DNA of 64,000 bases from Flavobacterium phragmitis (GTDB lineage Bacteria; Bacteroidota; Bacteroidia; Flavobacteriales; Flavobacteriaceae), in assembly GCF_900112575.1 (NCBI RefSeq), contig NZ_FOMH01000002.1:248001-312000 (forward strand), given 5' to 3'. Positions within the stretch are counted from its first letter, which is position 1; every line of letters starts with the position of its first letter. Below the pieces are notes generated by a model, which ran no database searches, was not told the DNA's origin, and was given only the letters and a program-made list of their open reading frames with translations. The position numbers and the translations under genes were made by a program. Shown here piece by piece: positions 1-8,589 of the stretch.

Positions 1-1
1 T

Positions 2-244
2 ACTTTTAAATATGTTGGAAAAGATCTTGTTCTGAATTATATGGAGGCTTACTATAGCGGTGCCGGAGGTCGTTCTGGACTTACCTATGATTTTGAAAAA
101 GGAGAAATAACTGAAACCGAAACCAACACAATGAAAGAAGATGAACCTACAACTTCTTCAACAACTCCAGTAAAAAAGAAAATACATTCATTTGAAAATA
201 CTTCTATTATAGAGTTTTTTAATGAAGACAATAATCCATCTTAA
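2..244 (+). CDS. C-terminal fragment of an unidentified protein (cut by window start)
   Basis: The reading frame is open from the window edge (FKYVGKDLVLNY...) through the ATG at 41 to the TAA at 242-244, so the ATG is probably internal and the true start lies upstream. The visible tail is hydrophilic, with a Thr/Ser-rich stretch followed by a short lysine run, and has no motif I recognise. It ends 18 bases before the antiporter gene, so the two may be co-transcribed. Function unknown. Confidence 0.55.
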   Translation, partial: TFKYVGKDLVLNYMEAYYSGAGGRSGLTYDFEKGEITETETNTMKEDEPTTSSTTPVKKKIHSFENTSIIEFFNEDNNPS

Positions 245-262
245 AAACCTTCCTTCATTATA

Positions 263-1570
263 ATGGAAAACTACAGCATCATTATATTTATACTCGCCAT
301 TGTCATCGGATTATCTGCCTTTGCTGATAAAGCCAAACTTCCCTACCCTATTTTGCTTGTAATTGTGGGAGTTGGAATTGGTTTTATTCCAACAATGAAT
401 GAAATAGAAATTAATCCAGAGATTATTTTTCTTCTATTTCTTCCTCCGTTGCTGTATGATGCTTCTTTTAATATTTCACCTAAAGATTTCAAAACCAACA
501 TCAGCACCATTAGTACTTTAGCAATAACTTTAGTTTTTCTTACTACATTTTGGATTGCTGTTGTGGCACATTATTTAATCCCAAATATAACTTGGCCTCT
601 TGCCTTTGTATTGGGGGCAATTCTTTCTGCAACCGATGCTGTTGCCGCTATAAGTATCACAAAAGGACTGGATATTTCGCATAAAACCATAACCATTTTA
701 GAAGGCGAAAGTTTGATAAATGACGCTTCTGCATTGGTAGCTTATCGGTTTGCTGTTGCAGCCGTAATGGGTTCTGCTTTTGTAATCTGGCAGGCAACCT
801 TGCAATTTGTTTTATTATTGGGAGGCGGATTTTTAGTTGGTTTTGTCATGTCCAAAATTCTGGCTGTCATCTTGAAAAAAGTACATAAAAATTCTAATGT
901 TACCATTAGTTTTATGCTTTTAATGCCTTTTGTGACCTATTTGATTGCAGAACATCTGCATGTTTCGGGAGTAATCGCAGTTGTAATTTCAGGGTTAGCG
1001 ATTGCTCGTTTTAGTAAAAAGATATTTCCAGAGAGCTTAAAAAACAGTTCACGAAATCTTTGGGACATTATCATCTTTTTATTAAACGGACTAATCTTTA
1101 TCCTAATTGGTCTTAATTTTAGATATGTACTGAAAGATATTGAGAATGATATGTTGCTTCCTTATATTGGTTATGCCTTTATCATTACGATTGTCGCTTT
1201 ACTCATTCGATTTGTTAGAATATTTCTTCAAAGAATTAATCTTCAGAAAGGTTTTGAAAAAATTAGAAAAGGAAAAAGAAAAATCAGTGAAGATGCACTT
1301 CTCGATTTCAAAAACAGTATTATTTTAGGCTGGTCAGGAATGCGTGGCATAGTATCTCTTGCTATCGCTATTGGACTTCCCAGATTTCTGAAAGACGGAA
1401 GCCCTTTTCCCGAAAGAAATGCTATTATATTTATTTCCGTAGCTGTAGTACTTTTTACCTTAATCGGGCAAGGACTTACACTTCCTTGGATTGTTAGAAC
1501 ATTAAATAAAAAGGACAATCAGAAAAACAATACTGAAAATCAACCAATTGAAAAACAATTACTAAATTAG
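263..1570 (+). CDS. Na+/H+ antiporter, CPA1 (NhaP/NhaO) family
   Basis: A 435-residue inner-membrane protein with about 12 hydrophobic segments. Characteristic CPA1 motifs are SATDAVAA (about residues 122-129) and GESLINDASA (about 148-157), whose acidic and Asn-Asp residues line the ion path in the family. A hydrophilic loop at about 330-345 separates the last helices, and the tail is short and charged. The expected activity is exchange of monovalent cations for protons in pH and salt homeostasis; ion preference cannot be read from sequence. It lies 18 bases after the partial upstream gene and 27 bases before a lipoprotein gene. Confidence 0.9.
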   Translation: MENYSIIIFILAIVIGLSAFADKAKLPYPILLVIVGVGIGFIPTMNEIEINPEIIFLLFLPPLLYDASFNISPKDFKTNISTISTLAITLVFLTTFWIAVVAHYLIPNITWPLAFVLGAILSATDAVAAISITKGLDISHKTITILEGESLINDASALVAYRFAVAAVMGSAFVIWQATLQFVLLLGGGFLVGFVMSKILAVILKKVHKNSNVTISFMLLMPFVTYLIAEHLHVSGVIAVVISGLAIARFSKKIFPESLKNSSRNLWDIIIFLLNGLIFILIGLNFRYVLKDIENDMLLPYIGYAFIITIVALLIRFVRIFLQRINLQKGFEKIRKGKRKISEDALLDFKNSIILGWSGMRGIVSLAIAIGLPRFLKDGSPFPERNAIIFISVAVVLFTLIGQGLTLPWIVRTLNKKDNQKNNTENQPIEKQLLN

Positions 1571-1597
1571 TTTTTTATTATTCTAAAAATAACCAAT

Positions 1598-2062
1598 ATG
1601 AAAAACATTTTAATCGTTCTTATTATTTTAATCTCCTTTTCCTCCTGTAATAATGTAAAATCTGAAAAAATGACTCCAGTATCTTCATCCGAAAATGAAA
1701 AACTAGTAAAAGAATATTTCGAGCTTTTTAATCAGCACAAATGGAAAGAAATGGCAGAAATGTATGTCGAAAATGCCGAATTTAAAGATCCTTCTCTAGG
1801 AAACGGAATCGTAAAACAATCGCATCAGCAAATCATCACAAAATATACCGAATTGAGCGATATGTTTCCAGATGTTCATGATAAAATCCTGCAAATTTAT
1901 CCTTCAGGCGAAAAACATATTATTGTAGAGTTTGTTTCTACTGGAACTGCTCCTGACAAATCCAAATTTGAATTGCCGATTTGCACCATTTTCACAATTG
2001 AAAACGGAAAAATCACTAAAGACTTTACCTATTACGACAACTTTGAGGAACCTCAAGAATAA
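1598..2062 (+). CDS. NTF2-like (SnoaL-type) lipoprotein
   Basis: A 154-residue protein. The N-terminus is a lipoprotein signal with lipobox SFSSC, so Cys17 is probably lipidated. The mature part (about 35-154) has the NTF2/SnoaL pattern: a helix with EYFELFNQHKWKEMAEMY, then a beta-rich half ending in a GKITKDFTYYDN strand. This fold hosts many small enzymes and binding proteins, so no substrate can be given. It ends 4 bases before the SRPBCC gene and is likely in the same transcript. Confidence 0.75.
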   Translation: MKNILIVLIILISFSSCNNVKSEKMTPVSSSENEKLVKEYFELFNQHKWKEMAEMYVENAEFKDPSLGNGIVKQSHQQIITKYTELSDMFPDVHDKILQIYPSGEKHIIVEFVSTGTAPDKSKFELPICTIFTIENGKITKDFTYYDNFEEPQE

Positions 2063-2066
2063 AAAA

Positions 2067-2528
2067 ATGACTTCACAAATCCTTTCCACAACGCCCAATT
2101 CAGAAATCGTTACAACACGAGTTTTAAATTTTCCGCAGGAACTTGTTTTTAAGGCTTGGAGCACTCCAGAACATTTGATAAATTGGTGGGGACCAAAAGG
2201 TTTTACCAATACTTTTCATGAATTTAATTTTTGCGAAGGCGGAAAATGGCGTTTTATTATGCATGGTCCAGAAGTTGGAAATTATGCAAACGAATGTGAA
2301 TTCATAAAAATAGAAAAACCGAATCTTATTGCTTGGAAACGTCACTCGAAACCACTTTTTCAAATTCTGACAACCTTTGAAGCTATTTCTGAAAACGAAA
2401 CAAAAGTCATTTTTAAAATGCTTTTTGAAACAGCCGAAGAATGTCAAAAACTTAAGCCGTATGTGGTGGATAAGAATGAAGAGAATTTTGATAGGTTAGA
2501 AATAGAATTATCAAAAATGACACCTTAA
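2067..2528 (+). CDS. SRPBCC (AHSA1/CalC-type) family protein
   Basis: 153 residues from the ATG at 2067. The frame stays open upstream to 1932, but that extension overlaps the preceding gene and lacks the family pattern, so the downstream start is chosen. Typical AHSA1 features are the strand TTRVLNFPQELVFKAW, the STPEHLINWWGPKGF segment and a C-terminal helix. The family forms a hydrophobic ligand pocket, and members act as binding proteins or chaperone activators. It follows the NTF2-like lipoprotein by 4 bases. Its ligand is unknown. Confidence 0.8.
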   Translation: MTSQILSTTPNSEIVTTRVLNFPQELVFKAWSTPEHLINWWGPKGFTNTFHEFNFCEGGKWRFIMHGPEVGNYANECEFIKIEKPNLIAWKRHSKPLFQILTTFEAISENETKVIFKMLFETAEECQKLKPYVVDKNEENFDRLEIELSKMTP

Positions 2529-2583
2529 CAAAACTCGTTTTTTATTTGTAATTTCGGTTTCAAATTAAAATTACAATTACAAA

Positions 2584-3021
2584 ATGGCTTCATTTACAAA
2601 AGAAATATCTTTTCGCTGGTCAGATCTTGACCCTAATTTTCATGTTCGTCACAGTGCTTATTATGATTTTGGTGCACAGCATCGTATTGAAATCCTTGAG
2701 GAATTAGGACTAACTTTAAAGGTAATGCAGACACAAGGTTTTGGACCTGTTTTATTTAGAGAAGAATGTGTTTTCAGAAAAGAATTAAAACTTTCGGATA
2801 AAATCTTCATTCATACCAAAACATCCAAAATGAAAGCCGATGCTTCGCGCTGGTCAATCATTCATGAGTTTAGAAGAGAAGACGATACACTTTGCGCCAC
2901 TATTACGGTTGACGGAGCCTGGATGGACACTAAACTGCGTAAACTGGCTTCTCCAACTCCTGAAATTGCGATTCAGGCATTGAGTATTTTCCCTAAAAGC
3001 GATGATTTTGTAGGGCTCTAA
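2584..3021 (+). CDS. acyl-CoA thioesterase, hot-dog (4HBT) fold
   Basis: 145 residues with the 4-hydroxybenzoyl-CoA thioesterase layout: RWSDLDPNFHVRHSAYYDF near residues 11-29, where the Asp of the usual DxDxxGHVNN motif is kept as DLDPNFHV, then a long helix and three antiparallel strands. Members hydrolyse acyl-CoA thioesters in the cytoplasm. No neighbouring fatty-acid gene indicates a specific substrate. The gene stands alone, with a repeat element immediately downstream. Confidence 0.8.
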   Translation: MASFTKEISFRWSDLDPNFHVRHSAYYDFGAQHRIEILEELGLTLKVMQTQGFGPVLFREECVFRKELKLSDKIFIHTKTSKMKADASRWSIIHEFRREDDTLCATITVDGAWMDTKLRKLASPTPEIAIQALSIFPKSDDFVGL

Positions 3022-3053
3022 AACACTAATATTTTTAATTTGATTGCGGTTAA

Positions 3054-3189
3054 TTAAACACATAGAAACATAGTTCTGTTTTTATCTAAAAAAGGAAATC
3101 AAAAGAAACTAGTTTCTAACACATATGTGTTTTATTAGGAGTGAAATGCCTTTGGTGACTGCAAAAATCTATGTCTCTATGTGTTTCAA
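3054..3189. repeat. MITE-like repeat, copy A (TTAAACACATAGAAACATAG family)
   Basis: The left end is TTAAACACATAGAAACATAG (3054-3073) and the right end CTATGTCTCTATGTGTTT (3169-3186), an inverted repeat with one mismatch. The interior holds the palindrome AGAAACTAGTTTCT (3104-3117) followed by AACACATA. A second copy at 53107-53266 has the same ends and the same 22-base interior block (3104-3125). No coding capacity is seen. It lies just upstream of the MscS gene. Confidence 0.75.
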
Positions 3190-3292
3190 TTAATTTCACA
3201 CAACAGGTAGATTTTTATCTTAACTTTATAAAATCCAAAAAGCAATATTCTATCATTTGTTTTTTGGATTTTTTTTCACAAAATCAGAAATT

Positions 3293-4156
3293 ATGATTGA
3301 TTATATAAAAGATTTCAGAATAGGTATTTTTATAGCAATAATTGCAATAATTACAATCATTCTTGGCGCAATTACAGATCGTGTACTTCGTTATTTTTTA
3401 TATAAAAAAGAAACCAATAAAGAGTATGATGCGACTGGTTTCAAGTTCCTAAAACATTTAATTATAACGATAATTTACATTCTGGGATTTGCTTTTGCGT
3501 TGATTCAGATTCCAGAATTTAAAATCATTGGGCATTCCTTTTTAGCGGGTGCTGGTGTTATTTCTCTTGTTGCCGGTCTGGCTTCTCAACAAGCTTTGAG
3601 TAACATTGTAAGCGGTATTTTTTTAGTGATTTTCAAACCTTTTAAAATCAATGATAAAATCACCATTAACAATTTTGTTGGAACTGTTGAAGATATTAAT
3701 CTGAGACAGGTTGTTTTGAAAGATGCCGAAAACAATCGCATCATAATCCCTAACTCCGTAATTAGTACGCAGATTATTGTCAATACCAATATGCACGATA
3801 CCAAATGCTGTAAAATAATCGAAATCGGAATTGGTTATGATTCTGATATGGATAAAGCATTAGAAATAATGAAAGAGGAAATCGCCAAACATCCTCTTTT
3901 TATTGATACGCGAACTGCAGAAGCCAAAAAAGAAAAAACGCCCCTGGTTGTGGCACGCGTAGTCGCTTTAGCCGATTCAAGCGTCAATCTAAAAGCCTGG
4001 GCTTGGGCAAAAAACTCAACCGATGGTTTTGTAATGTATTGTGATCTACTGCAAAGCATCAAAAAAAGATTTGACGAAAATAATATTGATATTCCATACC
4101 CACAGCGTGTTGTGACTTTAAAAAACAGCGATTTCAAAATTCCTGATCAAAAATAA
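3293..4156 (+). CDS. mechanosensitive ion channel, MscS family
   Basis: 287 residues from the ATG at 3293; an upstream in-frame start at 3257 adds only 12 hydrophobic residues and is less likely. Three hydrophobic segments (about 6-30, 60-80 and 90-115) precede the MscS beta domain with the motif IIIPNSVISTQIIVN and a C-terminal alpha/beta domain. The pore helix contains the Gly/Ala-rich run AGAGVISLVAGLASQQALSNIVSGIF. These channels open under membrane tension to release solutes after hypo-osmotic shock. The stop is 5 bases before the next gene. Confidence 0.9.
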   Translation: MIDYIKDFRIGIFIAIIAIITIILGAITDRVLRYFLYKKETNKEYDATGFKFLKHLIITIIYILGFAFALIQIPEFKIIGHSFLAGAGVISLVAGLASQQALSNIVSGIFLVIFKPFKINDKITINNFVGTVEDINLRQVVLKDAENNRIIIPNSVISTQIIVNTNMHDTKCCKIIEIGIGYDSDMDKALEIMKEEIAKHPLFIDTRTAEAKKEKTPLVVARVVALADSSVNLKAWAWAKNSTDGFVMYCDLLQSIKKRFDENNIDIPYPQRVVTLKNSDFKIPDQK

Positions 4157-4161
4157 ATGAA

Positions 4162-5004
4162 ATGAAATCTTCAAAAATAATTCCGATTCAGACTTTACAC
4201 CTCTTCCCTATTTTGGATACTTTGTTAATTGATCTTTTAAAATCATTAACAGAAGAAGAATGGAATGCCCAAACTGTAGCAAAAAAATGGAAGGTTAAAG
4301 ATATTGCATCCCATTTATTGGACGGAAATTTAAGAGGATTATCGATTTCCAGAGATCGGTATTTTGGAGAAAATCCGGAAAACATCAATTCATACCCAGA
4401 TTTGGTCGATTTCCTAAATCAGCTGAATATGACTTGGACGAATGCTACAAAAAGACTGAGTCCAACTGTATTAATTAGTTTACTGGAAAGCACAGGAAAA
4501 GAATATTCGGAACACTTACAAATATTAGATCCATTTGAAAATGCGATATTTTCTGTGGCTTGGGCTGGACAGGAAACTTCATTAAACTGGTTTCATATTG
4601 CGAGAGAATATACCGAAAAATTCCTGCATCAGCAACAAATTAGAGACGCTGTTGGAAAACAAGGTTTAATGACTAAAGAATTATTCCATCCGTTTATTGA
4701 GACCTTTATACAGGCGCTACCGCATACTTACAGGAATACAAAAGCTCCAGTAAATTCAGTTGTAACCTTGATTGTTACGACAGAAATTGGCGGTCAGTGG
4801 AGTATCATTAAAAAAGAAAACAACTGGGAATTTATAGATTCTTTTCAAGACAATTCAGCTTCAACTGTAAAAATTAATCCGCAGGATGCCTGGCTTTTGT
4901 TTTCTAAAGGAATGTCGCCAATTGAAGCGCTGGAAAAAGTGGAAATTACAGGAGATAAAGACCTTGGCAGAGTTGCGCTTAACATTATTGCTGTAATGGC
5001 TTAA
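4162..5004 (+). CDS. maleylpyruvate isomerase N-terminal (DinB-like) domain protein
   Basis: 280 residues. The N-terminal half has the four-helix pattern of the MDMPI/DinB superfamily, including LTEEEWNAQTVAKKWKVKDI followed by ASHLLDGNLRG, where the His commonly serves as a metal ligand in the family. The C-terminal part (about 195-280) resembles an SCP2-like lipid-binding domain, with NSASTVKINPQDAWLLFSKG. Actinobacterial relatives use mycothiol, which Bacteroidota lack, so a different thiol or none would be used here. The reaction is unknown. Confidence 0.65.
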   Translation: MKSSKIIPIQTLHLFPILDTLLIDLLKSLTEEEWNAQTVAKKWKVKDIASHLLDGNLRGLSISRDRYFGENPENINSYPDLVDFLNQLNMTWTNATKRLSPTVLISLLESTGKEYSEHLQILDPFENAIFSVAWAGQETSLNWFHIAREYTEKFLHQQQIRDAVGKQGLMTKELFHPFIETFIQALPHTYRNTKAPVNSVVTLIVTTEIGGQWSIIKKENNWEFIDSFQDNSASTVKINPQDAWLLFSKGMSPIEALEKVEITGDKDLGRVALNIIAVMA

Positions 5005-5108
5005 TTGTTAACTCAATCGCTTTTTTGTAATAACTTTAAGAACGTATTTTTTGGTTTTAAAAATGCATAGCGGTAATTTTATGTTTGTTAATAAAAAACC
5101 GTTTTGAA

Positions 5109-6098
5109 ATGAAAAACTTAAAACTCTTCATACTTTTATTGCCTGTTTTTTGTTTGGCACAAGAGCAAAAAATCAAGCAATTAGACATTAATTTAACCAA
5201 TTACGAATACCCTTTTCCTGTTCATTTTTTAGAATTAAGCAATCAGCGTCAAGCGCTTAAAATGGCTTACATGGACATAAAACCAAGCAATTACAATAAT
5301 AAAAATATTGTACTACTTCACGGAAAAAATTTCAATGGTGCTTATTGGGAAACGACGATAAAAGCCTTAACAAAAGAAGGTTTTCGTGTTATTGTTCCAG
5401 ATCAGATTGGTTTTGGAAAATCGACAAAACCGGATAATTTTCAATACACTTTTCAGCAATTAGCCCAAAACACCAAACAGCTTTTAGATCATTTAGGAAT
5501 CGAAAAAGCGACTGTTTTAGGGCACTCTATGGGCGGAATGCTGGCAACCCGTTTCGCATTATTATATCCTGAAACAACAGAAAAACTGGTATTAGAAAAC
5601 CCGATTGGTTTAGAAGACTGGAAATTAATTGTGCCTTATAAACCTGTTGACTGGTGGTACGAATCGGAATTAAAACAAAATTACGAGGGCATCAAAAAAT
5701 ACCAAATGGCCAATTATTATGACGGAAAATGGAATGCCGATTATCAAAAATGGGCAGAACTCGGCGCTGGTTGGACAACTGCTCCAAACTACGATCGTGT
5801 AGCTTGGAATTCTGCTCTTTTATATGACATGATTTTTACGCAGCCTGTTTTATATGAATTTAAAAACATTAAAACCCCAACACTTTTAATAATTGGAACG
5901 AGAGATAAAACTGCTCTAGGAAAACCTTTAGTTTCTGAAGAAATAAGAAAAACAATGGGAAATTATGCTGAGCTGGGTAAGAAAACACAAAAGGCAATTC
6001 CGAATTCAAAACTGGTAGAAATTCCAAATACCGGACATTTACCACATATTGAATCTTTTGATCCTTTTATAAAATCATTAATCGTATTTTTGAAATAA
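5109..6098 (+). CDS. secreted alpha/beta hydrolase
   Basis: 329 residues from the ATG at 5109, which gives a proper signal peptide (KNLKLFILLLPVFCLAQ, cleavage near residue 17). The nucleophile elbow GHSMGG places Ser139; the acid is probably the Asp in GTRDKTAL (about 263), and the base His lies in NTGHLPHIE (about 310). The oxyanion-region motif LLHGKNFNG is at 68-76. It is a periplasmic or exported serine hydrolase of the esterase/haloalkane-dehalogenase-like class. Its substrate is not deducible. Confidence 0.85.
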   Translation: MKNLKLFILLLPVFCLAQEQKIKQLDINLTNYEYPFPVHFLELSNQRQALKMAYMDIKPSNYNNKNIVLLHGKNFNGAYWETTIKALTKEGFRVIVPDQIGFGKSTKPDNFQYTFQQLAQNTKQLLDHLGIEKATVLGHSMGGMLATRFALLYPETTEKLVLENPIGLEDWKLIVPYKPVDWWYESELKQNYEGIKKYQMANYYDGKWNADYQKWAELGAGWTTAPNYDRVAWNSALLYDMIFTQPVLYEFKNIKTPTLLIIGTRDKTALGKPLVSEEIRKTMGNYAELGKKTQKAIPNSKLVEIPNTGHLPHIESFDPFIKSLIVFLK

Positions 6099-6110
6099 TA
6101 TTTTTTTTGT

Positions 6111-6250
6111 TTGCCACGAATTGCACTAATTTCCACGAATTATTTTTTTGCCACAGATTAAAGGATTAAAATGATTTAATCTGTGCTAATCTTTTTAATC
6201 TGTGGCAAAATAAAAAAGAAATCAGAGCAAATTCGTGTATTTCGTGGCGA
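6111..6250. repeat. nested inverted repeat of the GCCACGAATT / GCCACAGATTAA family
   Basis: Outer arms GCCACGAA (6113-6120) and TTCGTGGC (6241-6248) enclose a perfect 17-bp inverted repeat, TTTTGCCACAGATTAAA (6146-6162) with its complement at 6194-6210. Related sequence occurs at 8396-8570 and, in part, at 10466-10526. It fills the gap between the hydrolase and DUF1398 genes and could also act as a terminator. Confidence 0.7.
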
Positions 6251-6280
6251 AAAAAACCTAACCTAAAAAACTATATAAAT

Positions 6281-6670
6281 ATGTTTACAATAGACCAAAT
6301 AAAAGAAGCACACGCTAAAGTAAAAACTGGAGCAGATTTTCCAAATTACATTCAGGACTTAATCATTTTAGGCGTTAAAGGATATGACACTTATGTACAC
6401 GATGGAAGCGTCGTTTACTATGGCTTAAATAATTATACCGCTGAAGCCGAAGAAAAATACCCTGAAATAAAAGTAGCCGATTTTCCAAACAAAGAATTGT
6501 TTATAGAAAATCTGGTAAAACATCAGCATGGCGAAACCGATTATATGACCTTTTGCAATCACTGTGCACAATGTGGTATAGCAAAATGGCGTGTGGATAT
6601 TGTAGAAATGACCTGCACTTATTTTGACAAATCTGAAAATGAAATTTTAATCGAAAAAATTCCTGTTTAA
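6281..6670 (+). CDS. DUF1398 family protein
   Basis: 129 residues with the DUF1398 pattern: an N-terminal helix FTIDQIKEAHAKVKTGADFP, then YIQDLIILGVKGYDTYVHDG and a C-terminal block with Cys residues in HCAQCGIAKWRVD (about 85-100). The family is cytoplasmic and has no assigned reaction. It is bounded upstream by a repeat and is followed 14 bases later by the ThuA-domain gene, so the two may be co-transcribed. Confidence 0.8.
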   Translation: MFTIDQIKEAHAKVKTGADFPNYIQDLIILGVKGYDTYVHDGSVVYYGLNNYTAEAEEKYPEIKVADFPNKELFIENLVKHQHGETDYMTFCNHCAQCGIAKWRVDIVEMTCTYFDKSENEILIEKIPV

Positions 6671-6684
6671 TCGCTTCACTATTC

Positions 6685-7539
6685 ATGACTATTTTCAACC
6701 AAAACCACCAAACCATCTTCAAAAAAAGCATTTTACTTTTAGCTTTAATTGTTTCTTTTTTTGGCTTTTCTCAAAATAAAAAAGAACATTCAAAATTTAA
6801 AGTGATTGCTTTTTATACCGCAAAAAACGATCAAGCACATATTAGTTTTGTGCATGAAGCCAATAAATACTTTCCGCAATTAGCGGCAGAGAATCATTTT
6901 CAGTACGATTCGACCAGCAATTGGGATAATTTAAACGCTAAGTTTTTAGCAAAATATCAAGTTGTTTTGTTTTTAGATACAAGACCTGAGAAAAAAGAAC
7001 AGCGAGAAGCTTTTCAAAAATATATGGAAAACGGTGGCGGTTTCATCGGATTTCATTTTTCGGCATTTGCTTTAAATGATTCGAGTTATCCACAAGATTG
7101 GAATTGGTATCATAACACTTTCTTGGGTTCTGGCGAATATGGAAGCAATACTTGGAAACCAACTTCAGCAGTTTTGAGAGTAGAAAGTCAACATGCTGTA
7201 ACCAAAAACCTGCCTACAAAGTTTACTTCTGCTCCAAATGAATGGTACAGATGGTCGAATGATTTAACCAAAAATTCAGACATTGAAATTTTATTGGCTA
7301 TTGATGAATCTAGTTTTCCATTAGGAACTGGTCCAAAAGCTCATGAAATCTGGCATAGCGGTTATTATCCCGTTGTTTGGACAAACAAAAAATATAAAAT
7401 GCTGTACGTGAATATGGGACACAATGATATTGATTATGAAGGAGGAACAAACAAAACCTTATCGTACACTTTTGAAAACAAAACACAAAGTCAAATGATT
7501 CTGAACGCATTGCTTTGGCTTGGTAATTCAAAAAAATAA
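6685..7539 (+). CDS. ThuA domain (class-I glutamine amidotransferase-like) secreted protein
   Basis: 284 residues. An N-terminal hydrophobic segment (about 14-28, ILLLALIVSFFGFSQ) is a signal peptide. The mature protein has the ThuA pattern: KVIAFYTAKNDQAHISFVHEA, a YQVVLFLDT strand, GGGFIGFHFSAFAL and EIWHSGYYPVVWTNKKYKMLYVNMGHN. ThuA-like proteins are linked to disaccharide metabolism in some bacteria, but secreted Bacteroidota members have no proven substrate. It lies 4 bases before the sulfurtransferase start. Confidence 0.85.
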   Translation: MTIFNQNHQTIFKKSILLLALIVSFFGFSQNKKEHSKFKVIAFYTAKNDQAHISFVHEANKYFPQLAAENHFQYDSTSNWDNLNAKFLAKYQVVLFLDTRPEKKEQREAFQKYMENGGGFIGFHFSAFALNDSSYPQDWNWYHNTFLGSGEYGSNTWKPTSAVLRVESQHAVTKNLPTKFTSAPNEWYRWSNDLTKNSDIEILLAIDESSFPLGTGPKAHEIWHSGYYPVVWTNKKYKMLYVNMGHNDIDYEGGTNKTLSYTFENKTQSQMILNALLWLGNSKK

Positions 7540-7543
7540 TAAA

Positions 7544-8395
7544 ATGTCAACTTCTCTTTCTCCCATCATTTCTGCTGAAGAATTGAACAAATTAAATTTT
7601 TCTGAAGTCATTTTAATTGATGCCAGAGCGGGTTCGAATGCTTTTGACGTTTATCAGAAACAACATTTAAAAGGTGCCCGATTTGTAGATTTAAACCAAG
7701 ATTTGGCTTCGATACCGGCAAATCCGGCAAATGGAGGCAGACATCCTTTACCAACTGTTGAGCAATTTTCAGAAACTCTTTCAAACTTAGGAATTTCACC
7801 CTCAGACCATATTATTGTTTACGACGATAAAAATGGTTCTAATTTCTCTGCAAGATTCTGGTGGATGATGCGTGCCGTTGGACATGAAAAAATTCAGGTT
7901 TTAAATGGTGGTTATCAAGCAGCATTACAGAATGGCTTTCCAACTAATTCAGGAAATGAAATAGTTCAAAAAACAACTTATCCAATTAAAGAATGGAAAT
8001 TACCATTAGCTGATATTGAAGAAGTCGAAAAAGCGCGTAAAAACGATCAAAATCTTGTCATTGATGTTCGGGATAAAAACAGGTTTGACGGACTGACAGA
8101 ACCGCTGGATTTAATCGCCGGGCATATTCCAGGCGCAGTAAATATTCCTCTAACAGAAAACTTAGATGAAAACGGATTCTTTAAATCTGCCAAAGAATTA
8201 GCTCAAAAATACAAATCCATAATTGGAGATAAAAAAGACGAAAACATAATCGTACATTGCGGATCTGGAGTTACAGCCTGCCATACCTTGTTAGCAATGG
8301 ATTACGCCGGACTTGCAATTCCGAAATTATATGTAGGCTCGTGGAGCGAATGGTCAAGAAATGACCGCGAAATGGCAACTCAACAAAAAGAATAA
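7544..8395 (+). CDS. sulfurtransferase with two rhodanese domains (3-mercaptopyruvate/thiosulfate type)
   Basis: 283 residues from the ATG at 7544; an upstream in-frame start at 7520 overlaps ThuA and adds 8 non-conserved residues. The first rhodanese domain (about 8-135) lacks the catalytic Cys. The second (about 160-280) has the active-site loop HCGSGVTAC, with Cys239 as persulfide carrier. The CGSGVT form is typical of 3-mercaptopyruvate sulfurtransferases rather than classical thiosulfate rhodaneses. It would move sulfane sulfur to thiols or cyanide in the cytoplasm. Confidence 0.88.
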   Translation: MSTSLSPIISAEELNKLNFSEVILIDARAGSNAFDVYQKQHLKGARFVDLNQDLASIPANPANGGRHPLPTVEQFSETLSNLGISPSDHIIVYDDKNGSNFSARFWWMMRAVGHEKIQVLNGGYQAALQNGFPTNSGNEIVQKTTYPIKEWKLPLADIEEVEKARKNDQNLVIDVRDKNRFDGLTEPLDLIAGHIPGAVNIPLTENLDENGFFKSAKELAQKYKSIIGDKKDENIIVHCGSGVTACHTLLAMDYAGLAIPKLYVGSWSEWSRNDREMATQQKE

Positions 8396-8570
8396 TTTTT
8401 TGCCACTCCCGATAGCTATCGGGATTTATAAATTAAAAGGATTAAAAAAATGCGTTGCCACGAATTACATGAATTTCCACGAATTAGAACTGAGAAAAAA
8501 TTCGTGCGAATTCGTGAAATTCGTGGCTAAAAAAAATCACTTTAATCTGTAAAATCTGTGGCAAAAAAAT
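8396..8570. repeat. nested inverted repeats of the GCCACGAATT family with CCCGATAGCTATCGGG
   Basis: The interval between two genes is almost wholly repeat. TTTTTTGCCAC begins at 8396 and is complemented by GTGGCAAAAAA near 8559. Inside, TTGCCACGAATT (8456-8467) pairs with AATTCGTGGC (about 8518-8527). The perfect 16-base palindrome CCCGATAGCTATCGGG is at 8408-8423. Repeat units also encode a spurious 63-residue frame (8361-8552), which is not a gene. Confidence 0.7.
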
Positions 8571-8589
8571 AATACAAATAAAAATTACA

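Noticed and set aside
1932..2066. N-terminal extension of the SRPBCC protein (45 residues)
   Set aside because: The extension overlaps the upstream lipoprotein gene and does not match the family; the ATG at 2067 fits the conserved beginning.
8361..8552. 63-residue frame after the sulfurtransferase
   Set aside because: Starts inside the sulfurtransferase gene in another frame and runs through nested inverted repeats.
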